The position numbers were made by a program, and so were the translations under genes. Under the pieces are notes generated by a model. It worked only from the letters and a program-made list of their open reading frames with translations, did not search any database and had not been told where the DNA came from. DNA of 64,000 nucleotides from an uncultured Arenicella sp. (GTDB lineage: Bacteria > Pseudomonadota > Gammaproteobacteria > Arenicellales > Arenicellaceae). Shown here piece by piece: positions 18,850-28,524 of this stretch. Every line of letters begins with the position of its first letter. Within the stretch, counting starts at the first letter, position 1. The stretch covers positions 1 through 64,000 of the forward strand of contig CANMNN010000003.1 of the NCBI GenBank assembly GCA_947499305.1, written 5' to 3'.

Positions 18850-19905
18850 ATGAAAGCACAAGCCCTGAATAGTAAGTCAATGAAAGCCCTATCAAAGTTA
18901 CACCCTGAGAAGGGCATATGGATGACCGACGCCGAGATCCCAAGCGTTGGGCCAAACGATCTACTTATAAAGATTCGCAAAACAGCCATCTGCGGTACCG
19001 ACATGCATATTTACGCGTGGGACGAATGGTCGCAAAACACCATTCCAGTGCCCATGATAGTTGGTCATGAGTACGTTGGAGAAGTTGTGGATATGGGCCA
19101 AGAAGTGCGAGGTTTCGAGATCGGCAACCGCGTTTCAGGCGAGGGTCATATCACGTGTGGACACTGTCGTAATTGTCGCGCTGGCCGTCGCCATTTATGC
19201 CGGAATACATTCGGAGTGGGCGTTGATCGTCAAGGTGCCTTCGCTGAGTATTTAGTCATTCCAGCATTTAACGCTTTCAAAATCCCAGACAATATTAGCG
19301 ATGACTTGGCCGCTATTTTTGATCCATTTGGTAATGCTGTTCATACCGCTTTGTCTTTTAACCTAACAGGAGAAGACGTGCTCATAACTGGCGCCGGACC
19401 GATAGGTATTATGGCTGCGGCGGTAGCAAAGCATGTTGGCGCACGTCATGTGGTGGTGACAGATGTGAACGACTATCGCTTAGACCTTGCTTTGAAAATG
19501 GGCGCAAGTCGAGCGGTTAATGTGGCTAAAGAATCAGTCGAAGATACCATGCAAGAATTGGGTATGACCGAAGGCTTTGATGTTGGTATGGAAATGTCGG
19601 GCGTGCCATCGGCCTTTACTTCAATGTTAGAAAATATGAATCATGGCGGCAAGATCGCCATGCTAGGCATACCGTCAAACGACATGGCCATCGATTGGAC
19701 CAAAGTTATATTCAAAGGCCTCGAGATCAAGGGCGTTTATGGGCGAGAAATGTTTGAAACCTGGTACAAGATGGCGAGCTTAATTCAATCAGGGTTGGAT
19801 CTATCACCAATGCTTACACACCAATTTCCTATCGAAGAATTTCAAGCTGGTTTTGATATGATGGCATCAGGCCAATCGGGTAAAGTTATTTTAGATTGGT
19901 CATAG
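18850..19905 (+). CDS. tdh: L-threonine 3-dehydrogenase
   Basis: Zinc-dependent medium-chain dehydrogenase that oxidises L-threonine with NAD+ to 2-amino-3-oxobutyrate. Very close to E. coli Tdh: [17 protein letters not shown] (catalytic zinc cysteine), GHEYVGEVV, the structural-zinc run [15 protein letters not shown], and [20 protein letters not shown] for NAD binding. ATG 18850 gives 351 residues. An internal ATG at 18880 ([14 protein letters not shown]) matches the E. coli N-terminus exactly and may be the real start; neither has a strong ribosome site (GGAG 11 bp before 18850). Follows kbl by 3 bp. Confidence 0.95.
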   Translation: MKAQALNSKSMKALSKLHPEKGIWMTDAEIPSVGPNDLLIKIRKTAICGTDMHIYAWDEWSQNTIPVPMIVGHEYVGEVVDMGQEVRGFEIGNRVSGEGHITCGHCRNCRAGRRHLCRNTFGVGVDRQGAFAEYLVIPAFNAFKIPDNISDDLAAIFDPFGNAVHTALSFNLTGEDVLITGAGPIGIMAAAVAKHVGARHVVVTDVNDYRLDLALKMGASRAVNVAKESVEDTMQELGMTEGFDVGMEMSGVPSAFTSMLENMNHGGKIAMLGIPSNDMAIDWTKVIFKGLEIKGVYGREMFETWYKMASLIQSGLDLSPMLTHQFPIEEFQAGFDMMASGQSGKVILDWS

Positions 19906-20190
19906 GTGTAAACTAATAATCATTGCTGTATAGGTATAAATTGCGGCTTTTGAAAATAGCTTCCAATGGCCCTAAGATACTCAGAGGTGACATTATGTTC
20001 ATCGATATAAAAATTACCCCTTAGTTTAAAAATGTAATTATCAGGCTTTTTATATCGGCTGTTCGTGAATAGTTGATTTTTCTCTGCCCTCAATACCACC
20101 AGAATCACGAAGTTGTTGACCTTTGACCTACTACCTTTGTTGCCCGCAGGCAAAATATAAGTAGTATTGATATTCTCGGGGTGGTAAATA

Positions 20191-21087
20191 TCATTCTGTT
20201 AATATGTTTGTTGTGGCTAAGAAGGTTAGAGTTACGCGGCCATTACCGTCATTGTTGTTAGTGATATCAGAACCTGTAATATCTGTTATTGATGATTCTG
20301 TGAAGCCGCCACCGCCACCGCCACCGCCGCCACTGCCGCCACTGCCACCGCTTCCGCCACCACCACCGCCGCTGAAGCCACCGCCGCCGCCACCACCGGC
20401 ACCGCCGCTGAAGCCAGTTGAAGTAGAGCCGTCTCCGCCGCTTCCACCGCTTCCGCCGCTTCCGCCGCTGGCAAAGCCGTCGCCGCCCAAGCCGCCCAAG
20501 CCGTAGAGGCGACCATCCTGGCCATCTCCGCCGAAATAGCTGCCGAACCCGCCCGCGGCCTCGGCAAAGCCGCCACCGAAGTAACCTCTAGTACCGTTAG
20601 TACCGTTCGTACCGTTCCTACCGTTGCGGCCGTTAGAAAGGCCAGTACCTCTGCCGCTGCCGGCGCCGCCACCGCCACCTACAATGATTAGCGGGGCTCC
20701 ATTCGAGCTTACTACTGCTGATAAGTCACCGCCACTGCCGCTTTCACCCTCTTTACCAACAATGAGCGTTAATTTTTCACCAGCGGCTACATTCATCGTC
20801 ACCACAATCCGCCCACCTAGGCCACCATTGTATATACCGCTATTGCCACCATTTGCGCCCTCTACAATAACCTTCATTCCGTCAACTCCATCAGGAAATA
20901 GAAGCTGGGCCCTAATGGAGGGGTCATTAAAAACCAAGGTTCTTGTTCTAGGCTCAACCAGCAACAAAGATAAAATAGGAGGGATGAACCCAGTATCTTC
21001 ACTCCGCGCTTGACTTGGTGTCGAGCTGGTAAATAAAAGTGTTGTAGTAAAAAGCGGGAAAAGCACCCGATATAGTAATGAGTTCAT
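20191..21087 (-). CDS. Secreted glycine-rich protein
   Basis: 298 residues. A signal peptide (MNSLLYRVLFPLFTTTLLFT, then SSTPSQARS) is followed by a short unique segment and a domain of ~170 residues that is largely glycine. It contains NGR/NGT repeats around residues 150-167 (9-bp repeats, plus-strand 20589-20634) and long Gly/Ser runs. The layout resembles the glycine-rich domain seen in some secreted bacterial proteins and animal ALK receptors (VIVEGANGGNSGIYNGGLGG, LTLIVGKEGESGSGGD, IIVGGGGGAGSG). It ends with a beta-strand segment (GNGRVTLTFLATTNILTE). It may be an extracellular matrix or adhesive protein. It stands alone. Confidence 0.75.
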   Translation of the reverse strand: MNSLLYRVLFPLFTTTLLFTSSTPSQARSEDTGFIPPILSLLLVEPRTRTLVFNDPSIRAQLLFPDGVDGMKVIVEGANGGNSGIYNGGLGGRIVVTMNVAAGEKLTLIVGKEGESGSGGDLSAVVSSNGAPLIIVGGGGGAGSGRGTGLSNGRNGRNGTNGTNGTRGYFGGGFAEAAGGFGSYFGGDGQDGRLYGLGGLGGDGFASGGSGGSGGSGGDGSTSTGFSGGAGGGGGGGFSGGGGGGSGGSGGSGGGGGGGGGFTESSITDITGSDITNNNDGNGRVTLTFLATTNILTE

Positions 21088-21480
21088 ATGTAACTCGTAA
21101 AGTTTTTAGATTAAATTAAGTAAGCGCTATTATTTAGACAGAAGGTCTATCTTGCAGAGTTATATTTTTTTGATCATAGTAGTTTCGAATAAATTAAAGA
21201 GCAATCATCCATTTATTGTGACTAAAAAAGCAAATTTGGGCTAGAGTAAAAGTTACCTAAGTGTCAGCTAAGGGCAGAGGCTGTGTAAAAACGTGATTCG
21301 TATTATAATAACTCCTCTCCGCTGGAGAATCTTGAATGGCCGCTTAGGGCAATTAACTGACATAGATTTCGAGAGACTTTAGAGACGACTTTGGTGAATT
21401 AGTCGACTTTGATTTTTTAGCCCTTGCTTAGATTCGATAGTCACGTGTTTACAATGATCTGAGCGTCGAAGTTGTTAAAA
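21088..21480. other. Non-coding stretch between glycine-rich gene and BCCT transporter gene
   Basis: About 390 AT-rich bases that must carry the promoter of the glycine-rich gene (minus strand) and the 3' end of the BCCT transcript. A TTATAATAA word occurs near 21303. I see no gene, no clear terminator and no recognisable riboswitch. Confidence 0.4.
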
Positions 21481-23103
21481 CTATTCGGTAATCCCTCGTT
21501 TGCTATCTCGATATATAGCTTTAATGACAGATGCTCCCATTAAGACCATTACCACTGAAAATGGTAGGGCTCCTACAACCATAGAAGTGCGAATTGCATC
21601 TAAGCCACCTGCAAGCATTAAAGCGGCAACCATGCCACCCAAGGCCAAGCCCCAAACCAGAATATGTGAGCGCGATTTTTCGCCTTCTTCTCCGCCGGCG
21701 CTAATCGTGTTGATTACCAACACAGCTGAGTCAGCGGTGGTTACTAAATAGGTCATCAGTAGTACCACAATAACTACCGACATCGCTAAAGCCAAGCCCG
21801 GTGATAGCAACACTTCAACCATGGCGAAAATTTTATCGCCTTTATTTGCTTCGCTGATCACTCCGCCAGCAATGCCTGACAATTCAAGGTCAATAGCAGT
21901 GCCGCCGGCCCACGTAAACCAAACAAAGCTCATTAGTGATGGCACAATTAACGCGCCCAATACAAATTCACGAATTGTTCGCCCTTTCGATATACGCGCC
22001 AAAAACATGCCAACAAACGGCGCAAAGGCAACACACCAAGCGAAATAAAATACCGTCCAATCGCTTTGCCAGTTTGAAAGTTTTTGACTTAATTCGGTGC
22101 CATCGTTGGACCAAACGGTGAACATCAATGTCGGGAGTTCGATGACGTAATCGAATAAACCTAGCCCGAGGTGTTTCAGCCCAAACCATGTGGAGCCAAA
22201 GATTAAGAAGAATGACAGTAAGAAAATACTCAGAGAAAGGTTAGCGTTTGAAAGCCACTTAATGCCTTTGCCAACGCCTGAGAACGCCGACGCGATTGTA
22301 GCGCCGGTGATTAAGCTAATCGCCATCACAATGGCGCTGGGTGATGCTTGACCTTGTTCGTTTAATAGCCACTCGCCTAAGCCAATGCGGTACATCCCCG
22401 CAACAAACTGTTCAACACCATAGCCGAGCGCTTGAGCCGCGCCAAGAATAGTGGCGACTACTGCAACGATATCCACCGTATGGCCCAATCCTCCTGACAT
22501 GTGTTTGCCAAATATAGGCGTCAGTGAGGAGCGAACGGTGAGAGGTAAACCGCGTCGATAAGAGAAATAAGCCATTGCCAAACCGACCACGACATAGCAT
22601 GCCCAGGTACTAATTCCCCAGTTGAGAAACGACCACTTATAGGCATTTCTGAGATTGTCTTCAGCGCCAGCGGTGGCTAAGCCTTGTATTACTTCGGGGC
22701 TGTTGCCAAAGTGGGTCACGGGTTCGGCAATCGCCCAGGTTAACATGCCAACACCAATGCCCGCGCTGAACATCATTGAGTACCAAGAGAAGTTCGAGAA
22801 CTCGGGTTGTTCGTCAGGCCGCCCAAGCTTTAGCTTGCCCGCGGTTGGCCAGATCGCTAAGAAGAGTGACGCGATAACAAACGCTGCAAGTAACCAAACG
22901 TACCAAGCGGCGAACTTGTTTAAAATAAATGACTGCATCGCACTCAAAATACTGCCAGCCTGATCGGGCAATACTAGAGCCCAAACGATTAAGCTGCCAA
23001 CTAGAAACTTTGCCGATAAAGTAACCGCACGCGAGAAGCCATTGTAGAAGCCTTGCTCTGCAGTCTTAATTGGTAGATCGAGTAAAGGTGGTTTGATCGA
23101 CAT
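21481..23103 (-). CDS. BCCT-family betaine/choline/carnitine transporter
   Basis: 540 residues from the ATG at 23103, chosen because AAGGAG stands 6 bases upstream; the frame runs open further upstream to 23175 without a ribosome site. Twelve membrane helices are expected. The family signatures are MFSAGIGVGMLTWAIAEPV (glycine-rich helix), KWSFLNWGISTWACYVVVGL, and FAPFVGMFLARISKGRTIREF in helix 8. It imports quaternary ammonium compatible solutes by Na+ or H+ symport, or by exchange; the substrate cannot be fixed from the sequence. Consistent with a marine, osmotically variable habitat. Stands alone. Confidence 0.9.
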   Translation of the reverse strand: MSIKPPLLDLPIKTAEQGFYNGFSRAVTLSAKFLVGSLIVWALVLPDQAGSILSAMQSFILNKFAAWYVWLLAAFVIASLFLAIWPTAGKLKLGRPDEQPEFSNFSWYSMMFSAGIGVGMLTWAIAEPVTHFGNSPEVIQGLATAGAEDNLRNAYKWSFLNWGISTWACYVVVGLAMAYFSYRRGLPLTVRSSLTPIFGKHMSGGLGHTVDIVAVVATILGAAQALGYGVEQFVAGMYRIGLGEWLLNEQGQASPSAIVMAISLITGATIASAFSGVGKGIKWLSNANLSLSIFLLSFFLIFGSTWFGLKHLGLGLFDYVIELPTLMFTVWSNDGTELSQKLSNWQSDWTVFYFAWCVAFAPFVGMFLARISKGRTIREFVLGALIVPSLMSFVWFTWAGGTAIDLELSGIAGGVISEANKGDKIFAMVEVLLSPGLALAMSVVIVVLLMTYLVTTADSAVLVINTISAGGEEGEKSRSHILVWGLALGGMVAALMLAGGLDAIRTSMVVGALPFSVVMVLMGASVIKAIYRDSKRGITE

Positions 23104-23308
23104 GGTTCTCCTTATTGCTGTTTTTACACGTGAGAAGATGCCTGAAAAAGAGAGTGGCCTTGAGCGTTTTAACAATCAGCCTTGAGCAGTTTCTATGAAC
23201 AAGCAAGCGTGTCTTTGATAAAAAGCCCGCCAGAAAAAAGCGGGATCTTGAATCATTCTATCTGTGCTTGTGCTTAACTGAAAGCAAAACGTATTTTTAT
23301 ACACACGT

Positions 23309-23359
23309 GAAAAAATAAGCCCTGAAATGCCTCATAAAACGCACAAAAATTTCAGGGCT
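23309..23359 (-). terminator. Rho-independent terminator after amidohydrolase gene
   Basis: On the minus strand AGCCCTGAAAT and ATTTCAGGGCT form an 11-bp perfect stem with a 20-base loop (plus positions 23318-23328 and 23349-23359), followed by TATTTTTTC. It starts 18 bp beyond the amidohydrolase stop. Confidence 0.75.
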
Positions 23360-23377
23360 GTGAACCTAAAGCGGTTT

Positions 23378-24661
23378 CTAATTTGCTTTAATAACCGAAC
23401 CGCCTTTCATAACAAAATCTATGTTTTCTAGCAGTTGAATATTCTTTAAGGGGTTGCCTTTAACAGCAATAATGTCGGCGTATTTGCCAATGTCGAGTGA
23501 GCCTAAATTATCGCTTTCACCCAATAAATCAGCGGCATTGACCGTGGCAGAAGTAATAGCTTGAATTTCGCTCATACCGTTGTCGACCATTAACTTGAAC
23601 TCTTGAGCATTGTCGCCATGGTTAGACACGCCGCTGTCGGTGCCGAAGGCAATTTTAACTCCTGCATCAACTGCCTTGGCGAAATTGGCTTTTAGCTGTG
23701 GGCCGATTTCACGAGCCTTAGGGCGAACAATTTCGGGGAAATAGCCATCAATTTCGGCCTTTTTAGCTACGAATTCGCCCGCTAATATAGTTGGAACTAA
23801 ATAGGTACCGTATTTCTTCATTAGCTTTCGTGTCTCATCATCCATGAGGGTGCCATGCTCAATGCTATTGATGCCGGCTTTAATTGCGCGTTTCATTCCT
23901 TCAGCGCCGTGAGCGTGAGCGGCAACTTTAAAACCATAGTCTTTCGCGGTACCCATGATAGCTGCGAGCTCGTCGTCCATAAACTGCGGATTTTGGCCGC
24001 TCTTGGCGGTACTCAACACGCCACCAGTTGCGGTGATCTTGATTAAATCAGCACCTTCTTTATAGCGTTGACGCACGGCTTTTCGAGCTTCAGCCGTGCC
24101 ATTAATTACACCGTCCTTAGCATGGGGGTCGCCCATTAAGTCAGCACGATGGCCATTTGATGGGTCTGCGTGGCCGCCTGTCGTCGCTAATGCTTTACCT
24201 GCTGTGAATATGCGTGGGCCTTGAATATGGCCTTGTGCAATTGCGCTACGTAATGACTTAGTTACTGTGCCGTCATCACCCAAGTTTCGAACCGTGGTGA
24301 AGCCTGCATCAAGGGTTAGGCGTGCGTAATTTACTGATCGAAATGCGTAGTCGGCGGTATTTAAAGTGTAGCCTTCAATATACGAGCGTGGGCTGCTTTG
24401 AGAGGTTAGGTGAACATGCATATCAATTAAGCCCGGTAAACATGTTGTATCGCTCAAATCGACAATCGACTCGGCCTGCGCAGTTGAGTCGATCGCGCTA
24501 ATTCGGCCGTCGGTAATGCTAAAGCTACGCGGGCCCGTCAGGCGCTGTTTTTCTACGTCAACAGTAGCGCCACATTTTACGATTACGTCGGCGGCAAAGG
24601 CGCTTTTGGCAACTAAGCTAAGGCTCAAAAGAGCGGCGGATGCGATTAGAGTTTTTTTCAT
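23378..24661 (-). CDS. Exported metal-dependent amidohydrolase (prolidase/Xaa-Pro dipeptidase-like)
   Basis: 427 residues from the ATG at 24661, chosen because it begins a clean signal peptide (MKKTLIASAALLSLSLVAKS, then AFA); the frame is open upstream but gives no sensible N-terminus. Metal ligands of the amidohydrolase TIM barrel are visible: DMHVHL, LIKITATGG (the lysine that is usually carbamylated), AAHAHGAEGMKRAI, SIEHGTLMDD and FGTDSGV. This subgroup includes enzymes acting on N-acyl or Xaa-Pro dipeptides and on small lactam or carbamate compounds, so the substrate is open. Periplasmic. Own terminator, no operon partner. Confidence 0.85.
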   Translation of the reverse strand: MKKTLIASAALLSLSLVAKSAFAADVIVKCGATVDVEKQRLTGPRSFSITDGRISAIDSTAQAESIVDLSDTTCLPGLIDMHVHLTSQSSPRSYIEGYTLNTADYAFRSVNYARLTLDAGFTTVRNLGDDGTVTKSLRSAIAQGHIQGPRIFTAGKALATTGGHADPSNGHRADLMGDPHAKDGVINGTAEARKAVRQRYKEGADLIKITATGGVLSTAKSGQNPQFMDDELAAIMGTAKDYGFKVAAHAHGAEGMKRAIKAGINSIEHGTLMDDETRKLMKKYGTYLVPTILAGEFVAKKAEIDGYFPEIVRPKAREIGPQLKANFAKAVDAGVKIAFGTDSGVSNHGDNAQEFKLMVDNGMSEIQAITSATVNAADLLGESDNLGSLDIGKYADIIAVKGNPLKNIQLLENIDFVMKGGSVIKAN

Positions 24662-24767
24662 GGAATTTATTATCGATTTGTTTATCCGAAGCCTTAGCCT
24701 AACACATGATACTCTAGCGATTCGTCGACACACCTCATCACACTAGGCACATGCGCGGGGCCAATTC

Positions 24768-25664
24768 ATGCATAACAAAATAGGCCTGATTTATGCCTTT
24801 TCTGCCTACACACTGTGGGGAATTATTCCGCTTTTCTGGAAGCAGTTAGATCACGTAGATAGCGTTGAAATTGTGATGCATCGCATGGTTTGGTCGTGTG
24901 TTCTGGTGACCATGTTGATTTTATTAAGCCGTCAGTGGGCGAGTTTTAGACCGTTGCTCTCGCAGCCTAAAATCATGTTGCGCCTATTGCTTGCATCCGT
25001 TTTGATCTCGGTCAATTGGGCGGTATTCATTTGGGCAGTAAACAATGATCGTTTGATCGAGACATCATTGGGTTACTTTATGAACCCTTTGATCAGTGTG
25101 GCCCTGGGGGTAATCTTGTTTTCAGAAGTGCTCAGGCTAGGGCAATGGCTGTCATTGTTGGTTGCCGGCATTGGCGTTGTCTATTTGTTTGCAACGCATG
25201 GCTCCTTTCCTTGGATATCGTTGGTTCTAGCCCTTAGTTTTTCTTTATATAGCGCCGTTAAAAAGAGCATCAGCGTACCAGCAACACACGGCATGGCTAT
25301 AGAGACCCTGTGTTTCTTTGTGCCGGCATTAATCTATTTGGTCTACATAGAGTGGCAGGGAAGTGGCCAATTCTTTGAGGGGTCAAGCAATTCATGGATG
25401 CTTATTCTTGGTGGTTTGTTCACGCTGATTCCTTTACTGCTGTTTGCAGCCGCTGCCAAGCGGATTAGCCTAACAGCCTTGGGAATGATGCAATACATTG
25501 GCCCTACCTTGCAGCTTGTTTGCGGAGTGTTGATTTATCAAGAGCCTTTCGGCAGCCAGAAAATGATCGCCTTCGGTTTTATTTGGTTCGCGTTGGCTAT
25601 TTTTTCGGCCGACCAATTATATGACCGACGTCGTCGGAAATCGGCTGAGCGTCGCGCTGTTTGA
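24768..25664 (+). CDS. rarD: RarD-type EamA/DMT permease
   Basis: 298 residues with ten hydrophobic helices, matching E. coli RarD in length and start (AFSAYTLWGIIPLFWKQL, HRMVWSCVLV, NWAVFIWAVNNDRLIETSLG). Inner-membrane drug/metabolite transporter; the physiological substrate of RarD is not established. Convergent with the VWA gene (14 bp between stops). Confidence 0.9.
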   Translation: MHNKIGLIYAFSAYTLWGIIPLFWKQLDHVDSVEIVMHRMVWSCVLVTMLILLSRQWASFRPLLSQPKIMLRLLLASVLISVNWAVFIWAVNNDRLIETSLGYFMNPLISVALGVILFSEVLRLGQWLSLLVAGIGVVYLFATHGSFPWISLVLALSFSLYSAVKKSISVPATHGMAIETLCFFVPALIYLVYIEWQGSGQFFEGSSNSWMLILGGLFTLIPLLLFAAAAKRISLTALGMMQYIGPTLQLVCGVLIYQEPFGSQKMIAFGFIWFALAIFSADQLYDRRRRKSAERRAV

Positions 25665-25678
25665 TATTGTAGTGGAGT

Positions 25679-26854
25679 TTACCGGCTCAAATAGGCCATC
25701 GCTTCTTCCATGCCTTTTAAGCTTAATGGATACATGCGGTCTTCCATCAAGTCTTGAATGATTTTGGTGGAATGCGTGTGCGCCCAATATTGTTTTGGCG
25801 TTGGGTTTAGCCAGACCATTTTCTCAAAGGTTTCATTGAAACGGTTCAACCAGTTTGCGCCGGGTTCACGGTTCATGAAATCTATGCTGCCGCCTGAATG
25901 CGTGATTTCATAAGTTGCCATGGCCGCATCGCCGACGAAGATGATCTTATAGTCGCTGCCAAACTTGCGTAATACGTCATGCGTTGGTGTTACTTCGTCA
26001 TAACGCATTTCACTGTTTTGCCATAGGCCGTCGTAGATAAAGTTATGGAAGTAGTAATACTCCATGTGCTTGAACTCGATACGCGCGGCACTGAAAAGTT
26101 CTTCGCAGGTTTTGACATACGGGTCCATCGAACCGCCAACATCAAACAGCAGTAATACTTTTACCGCATTGCGTCGCTCAGGCACCATTTTAATGTCGAG
26201 CAGTCCAGCGTTGTGTGCCGTTGATTTGATGGTGTCATCTAAATCAAGCTCGTCTTCGGCGCCAGAACGCGCGAATTTCCTTAAACGGCGGAGCGCCATT
26301 TTAATATTGCGCGTGCCCAGCTCAATGCTATCGTCTAGATCTTTAAAGTCGCGTCGGTCCCAAACTTTAACCGCCGAACCATTACCGCCTTCGCCGCCAA
26401 CCCGGATGCCTTCGGGGTTGAAGCCGCCATTACCGAACGGCGAAGTGCCGCCGGTGCCAATCCATTTGCTGCCGCCTTCGTGACGTTCTTTTTGCTCTTC
26501 TAAGCGCTTTTTGAAAGTTTCGATTAGCTCTTCTAAGCCGCCAAGGCTTTCAATTTTTGCTTTCTCTTCTTCGGTTAAGGTTTTGAGGAACTCGCTTCGA
26601 ATCCAGTCTTCAGGGATTAGTGCTTCGATAAAATCGTCTATCTTCTCCAGCTCGGTGAAGTGAGCCTTAAACGCACGATCGTACTTATCAAAGTTCTTTT
26701 CATCTTTGACCATGATAGTGCGCGCCAGATAATAGAACTGCTCCATGTCGGCGAACACAATATGGTGTTCAAGCGCAGTAATCAGGTCAGACAGTTCACG
26801 AATAGTAACTGGCAGGCCTTGGCGACGCAGTGTTTGAAAAAAGTTAAGCAGCAT
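25679..26854 (-). CDS. CoxE-like VWA-domain protein
   Basis: 391 residues. A helical N-terminal region is followed by a Gly-rich linker (~125-160) and a C-terminal von Willebrand A domain with a MIDAS-type DVGGSMDPY motif. It follows a MoxR ATPase by 67 bp in the same direction. MoxR/CoxE-VWA pairs act as chaperones that insert metal or mature other enzymes. No client gene such as a molybdenum hydroxylase sits next to it here. Confidence 0.85.
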   Translation of the reverse strand: MLLNFFQTLRRQGLPVTIRELSDLITALEHHIVFADMEQFYYLARTIMVKDEKNFDKYDRAFKAHFTELEKIDDFIEALIPEDWIRSEFLKTLTEEEKAKIESLGGLEELIETFKKRLEEQKERHEGGSKWIGTGGTSPFGNGGFNPEGIRVGGEGGNGSAVKVWDRRDFKDLDDSIELGTRNIKMALRRLRKFARSGAEDELDLDDTIKSTAHNAGLLDIKMVPERRNAVKVLLLFDVGGSMDPYVKTCEELFSAARIEFKHMEYYYFHNFIYDGLWQNSEMRYDEVTPTHDVLRKFGSDYKIIFVGDAAMATYEITHSGGSIDFMNREPGANWLNRFNETFEKMVWLNPTPKQYWAHTHSTKIIQDLMEDRMYPLSLKGMEEAMAYLSR

Positions 26855-26921
26855 AATTTCTCAACGATGATTTAGCATGGCATGTCTAGCTTGAAGAGTC
26901 AGCATTCAAGTAGTCTATCGA

Positions 26922-27773
26922 TTATTGATTTCGGGTCTCACGACGGTGCATAAAAGCTAGACGTTCAAGTAATTGAACATCTTGCTCGTTCTTGAGTAGC
27001 GCGCCGTACAGTGGCGGAATGGCTTTGTGGTTATCGCGATCTTTTAAAATATCATCAGGAATGTCGTCGGCCATTAGCAGCTTCAACCAATCGATCAACT
27101 CTGATGTTGATGGCTTCTTTTTCATGCCGGGTACTGAGCGAACTTCAAAGAAAACATCCAGCGCTTCCTTTACAAGGTTTTGCTTGGCTTTAGGGTGATG
27201 AACTGAAACGATTTGCTCCATGGTTGTACGATCAGGGAAGTTAATAAAGTGAAAAAAGCAGCGGCGCAAGAAAGCGTCAGGCAGCTCTTTTTCATTGTTC
27301 GAAGTGATGATGATTATAGGGCGGTGCTTGGCTTTTATGGTCTGACCGGTCTCGTAAACAAAGAATTCCATCTTGTCGATTTCAACCAGTAAGTCATTTG
27401 GGAACTCGATATCTGCTTTGTCGATTTCGTCGATCAGCAATACCACTTGCTCGTCGCTCTCGAATGCCTCCCAGAGTTTGCCTTTATCAATATAGTTGCT
27501 AATGTCGTTTACGTCTGCGTCGCCCAGTTGCGAATCACGTAAACGAGATACTGCGTCGTATTCATATAAGCCTTGTTGTGCTTTGGTGGTCGACTTGATG
27601 TGCCACTGAATTAAACGCTTACCTAATGAGGCTGCGACTTCTTCGGCCAACATGGTTTTACCAGTGCCGGGCTCGCCTTTAATAAGAAGAGGGCGTTGTA
27701 GAATGATCGAAGAATTTACCGCGAGGCTTAGGTCGTCGGTTGAGATATAATTGTCGCTGCCGTTAAATTGCAT
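26922..27773 (-). CDS. MoxR-family AAA+ ATPase
   Basis: 283 residues. Walker A GEPGTGKTMLAEEVAASL, Walker B VLLIDEIDKADIEFPNDLL, sensor 1 IIITSNNEKELPDAFLRRCF with the arginine finger. Works with the VWA protein encoded directly downstream, probably as a cytoplasmic maturation chaperone. Confidence 0.9.
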   Translation of the reverse strand: MQFNGSDNYISTDDLSLAVNSSIILQRPLLIKGEPGTGKTMLAEEVAASLGKRLIQWHIKSTTKAQQGLYEYDAVSRLRDSQLGDADVNDISNYIDKGKLWEAFESDEQVVLLIDEIDKADIEFPNDLLVEIDKMEFFVYETGQTIKAKHRPIIIITSNNEKELPDAFLRRCFFHFINFPDRTTMEQIVSVHHPKAKQNLVKEALDVFFEVRSVPGMKKKPSTSELIDWLKLLMADDIPDDILKDRDNHKAIPPLYGALLKNEQDVQLLERLAFMHRRETRNQ

Positions 27774-27844
27774 TTTTCACCTGTGCAGATTGCGAAGTTG
27801 CTATATTAGCCGCGCATTATAGAGCAACTATCTGAACAACTTGT

Positions 27845-28471
27845 ATGCCTACAGATCAATATCAGTCATCAATGTTCCAAAGCCAGACACATGTCTTGAA
27901 ACTTTTTGAGGCAGACGTCGAATATTGGCCAGAGCTGTATTCTCCGGAGCACGGTATGGCACTTTATCGTGAGCTTTTGGATGATATCCATTGGCAGCAA
28001 GACCGCGTTACCGTGTATGGAAAACAACACCTTGCTCCACGTTTGTCACGCTGGTTTGGCGAGCCTTGGATGGACTATTCCTATTCAAACCAAACCATGA
28101 AAGCATCGCCAATGACCTCTTTGATTAAAGAGATTCAACTCAAGGTCGAGCAGCACAGCGGTGAGCGCTTCAATAGCGTGCTCGCAAATTATTATCGTGA
28201 TGGCGCCGATTCAAACGGCTGGCATAGTGATGATGAACCAGAACTGGGGCATAATCCCGTTATTGCATCGCTCAGCTTCGGTGCGCCCCGAGATTTTCAT
28301 TTGCGTCATAAGCGAAACAAAGATTTGAAACATAAAATGACTTTAGAGAATGGAAGTTTATTAGTTATGCGAGGTAGCACTCAGCGGTGCTGGCAGCATC
28401 ACATACCTAAACGCGCCCATGCTCAAGGCCGTGTGAACCTAACGTTTCGAACAATTGTTCAATCTTCTTAA
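27845..28471 (+). CDS. AlkB-like 2-oxoglutarate/Fe(II) dioxygenase
   Basis: 208 residues, close to E. coli AlkB and human ALKBH2/3 in length. Iron ligands H127 and D129 in GWHSDDEPELG, the distal histidine in RCWQHHIPKR, and the 2-oxoglutarate arginine in RVNLTFR. LSFGAPRDFHLRHK is the family strand after the HxD motif. Direct reversal of alkylated bases in DNA or RNA is the expected role. Divergent from moxR and 53 bp upstream of mscS. Confidence 0.88.
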   Translation: MPTDQYQSSMFQSQTHVLKLFEADVEYWPELYSPEHGMALYRELLDDIHWQQDRVTVYGKQHLAPRLSRWFGEPWMDYSYSNQTMKASPMTSLIKEIQLKVEQHSGERFNSVLANYYRDGADSNGWHSDDEPELGHNPVIASLSFGAPRDFHLRHKRNKDLKHKMTLENGSLLVMRGSTQRCWQHHIPKRAHAQGRVNLTFRTIVQSS

Positions 28472-28524
28472 TACCCAAACTTCTTAACACCCTAACTTCT
28501 TAACAAAAGACGAGCCCAAATTTC

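Noticed and set aside
19920-20153. 77-residue minus-strand frame downstream of the glycine-rich gene
   Set aside because: It needs a TTG start without a ribosome site, has no family resemblance and AT-rich non-coding-like composition. It could be a degraded remnant but I cannot support it as a gene.
20204-20506. Proline-rich plus-strand frame
   Set aside because: It is the exact complement of the glycine-rich coding region; Gly codons read backwards give Pro. No start context.
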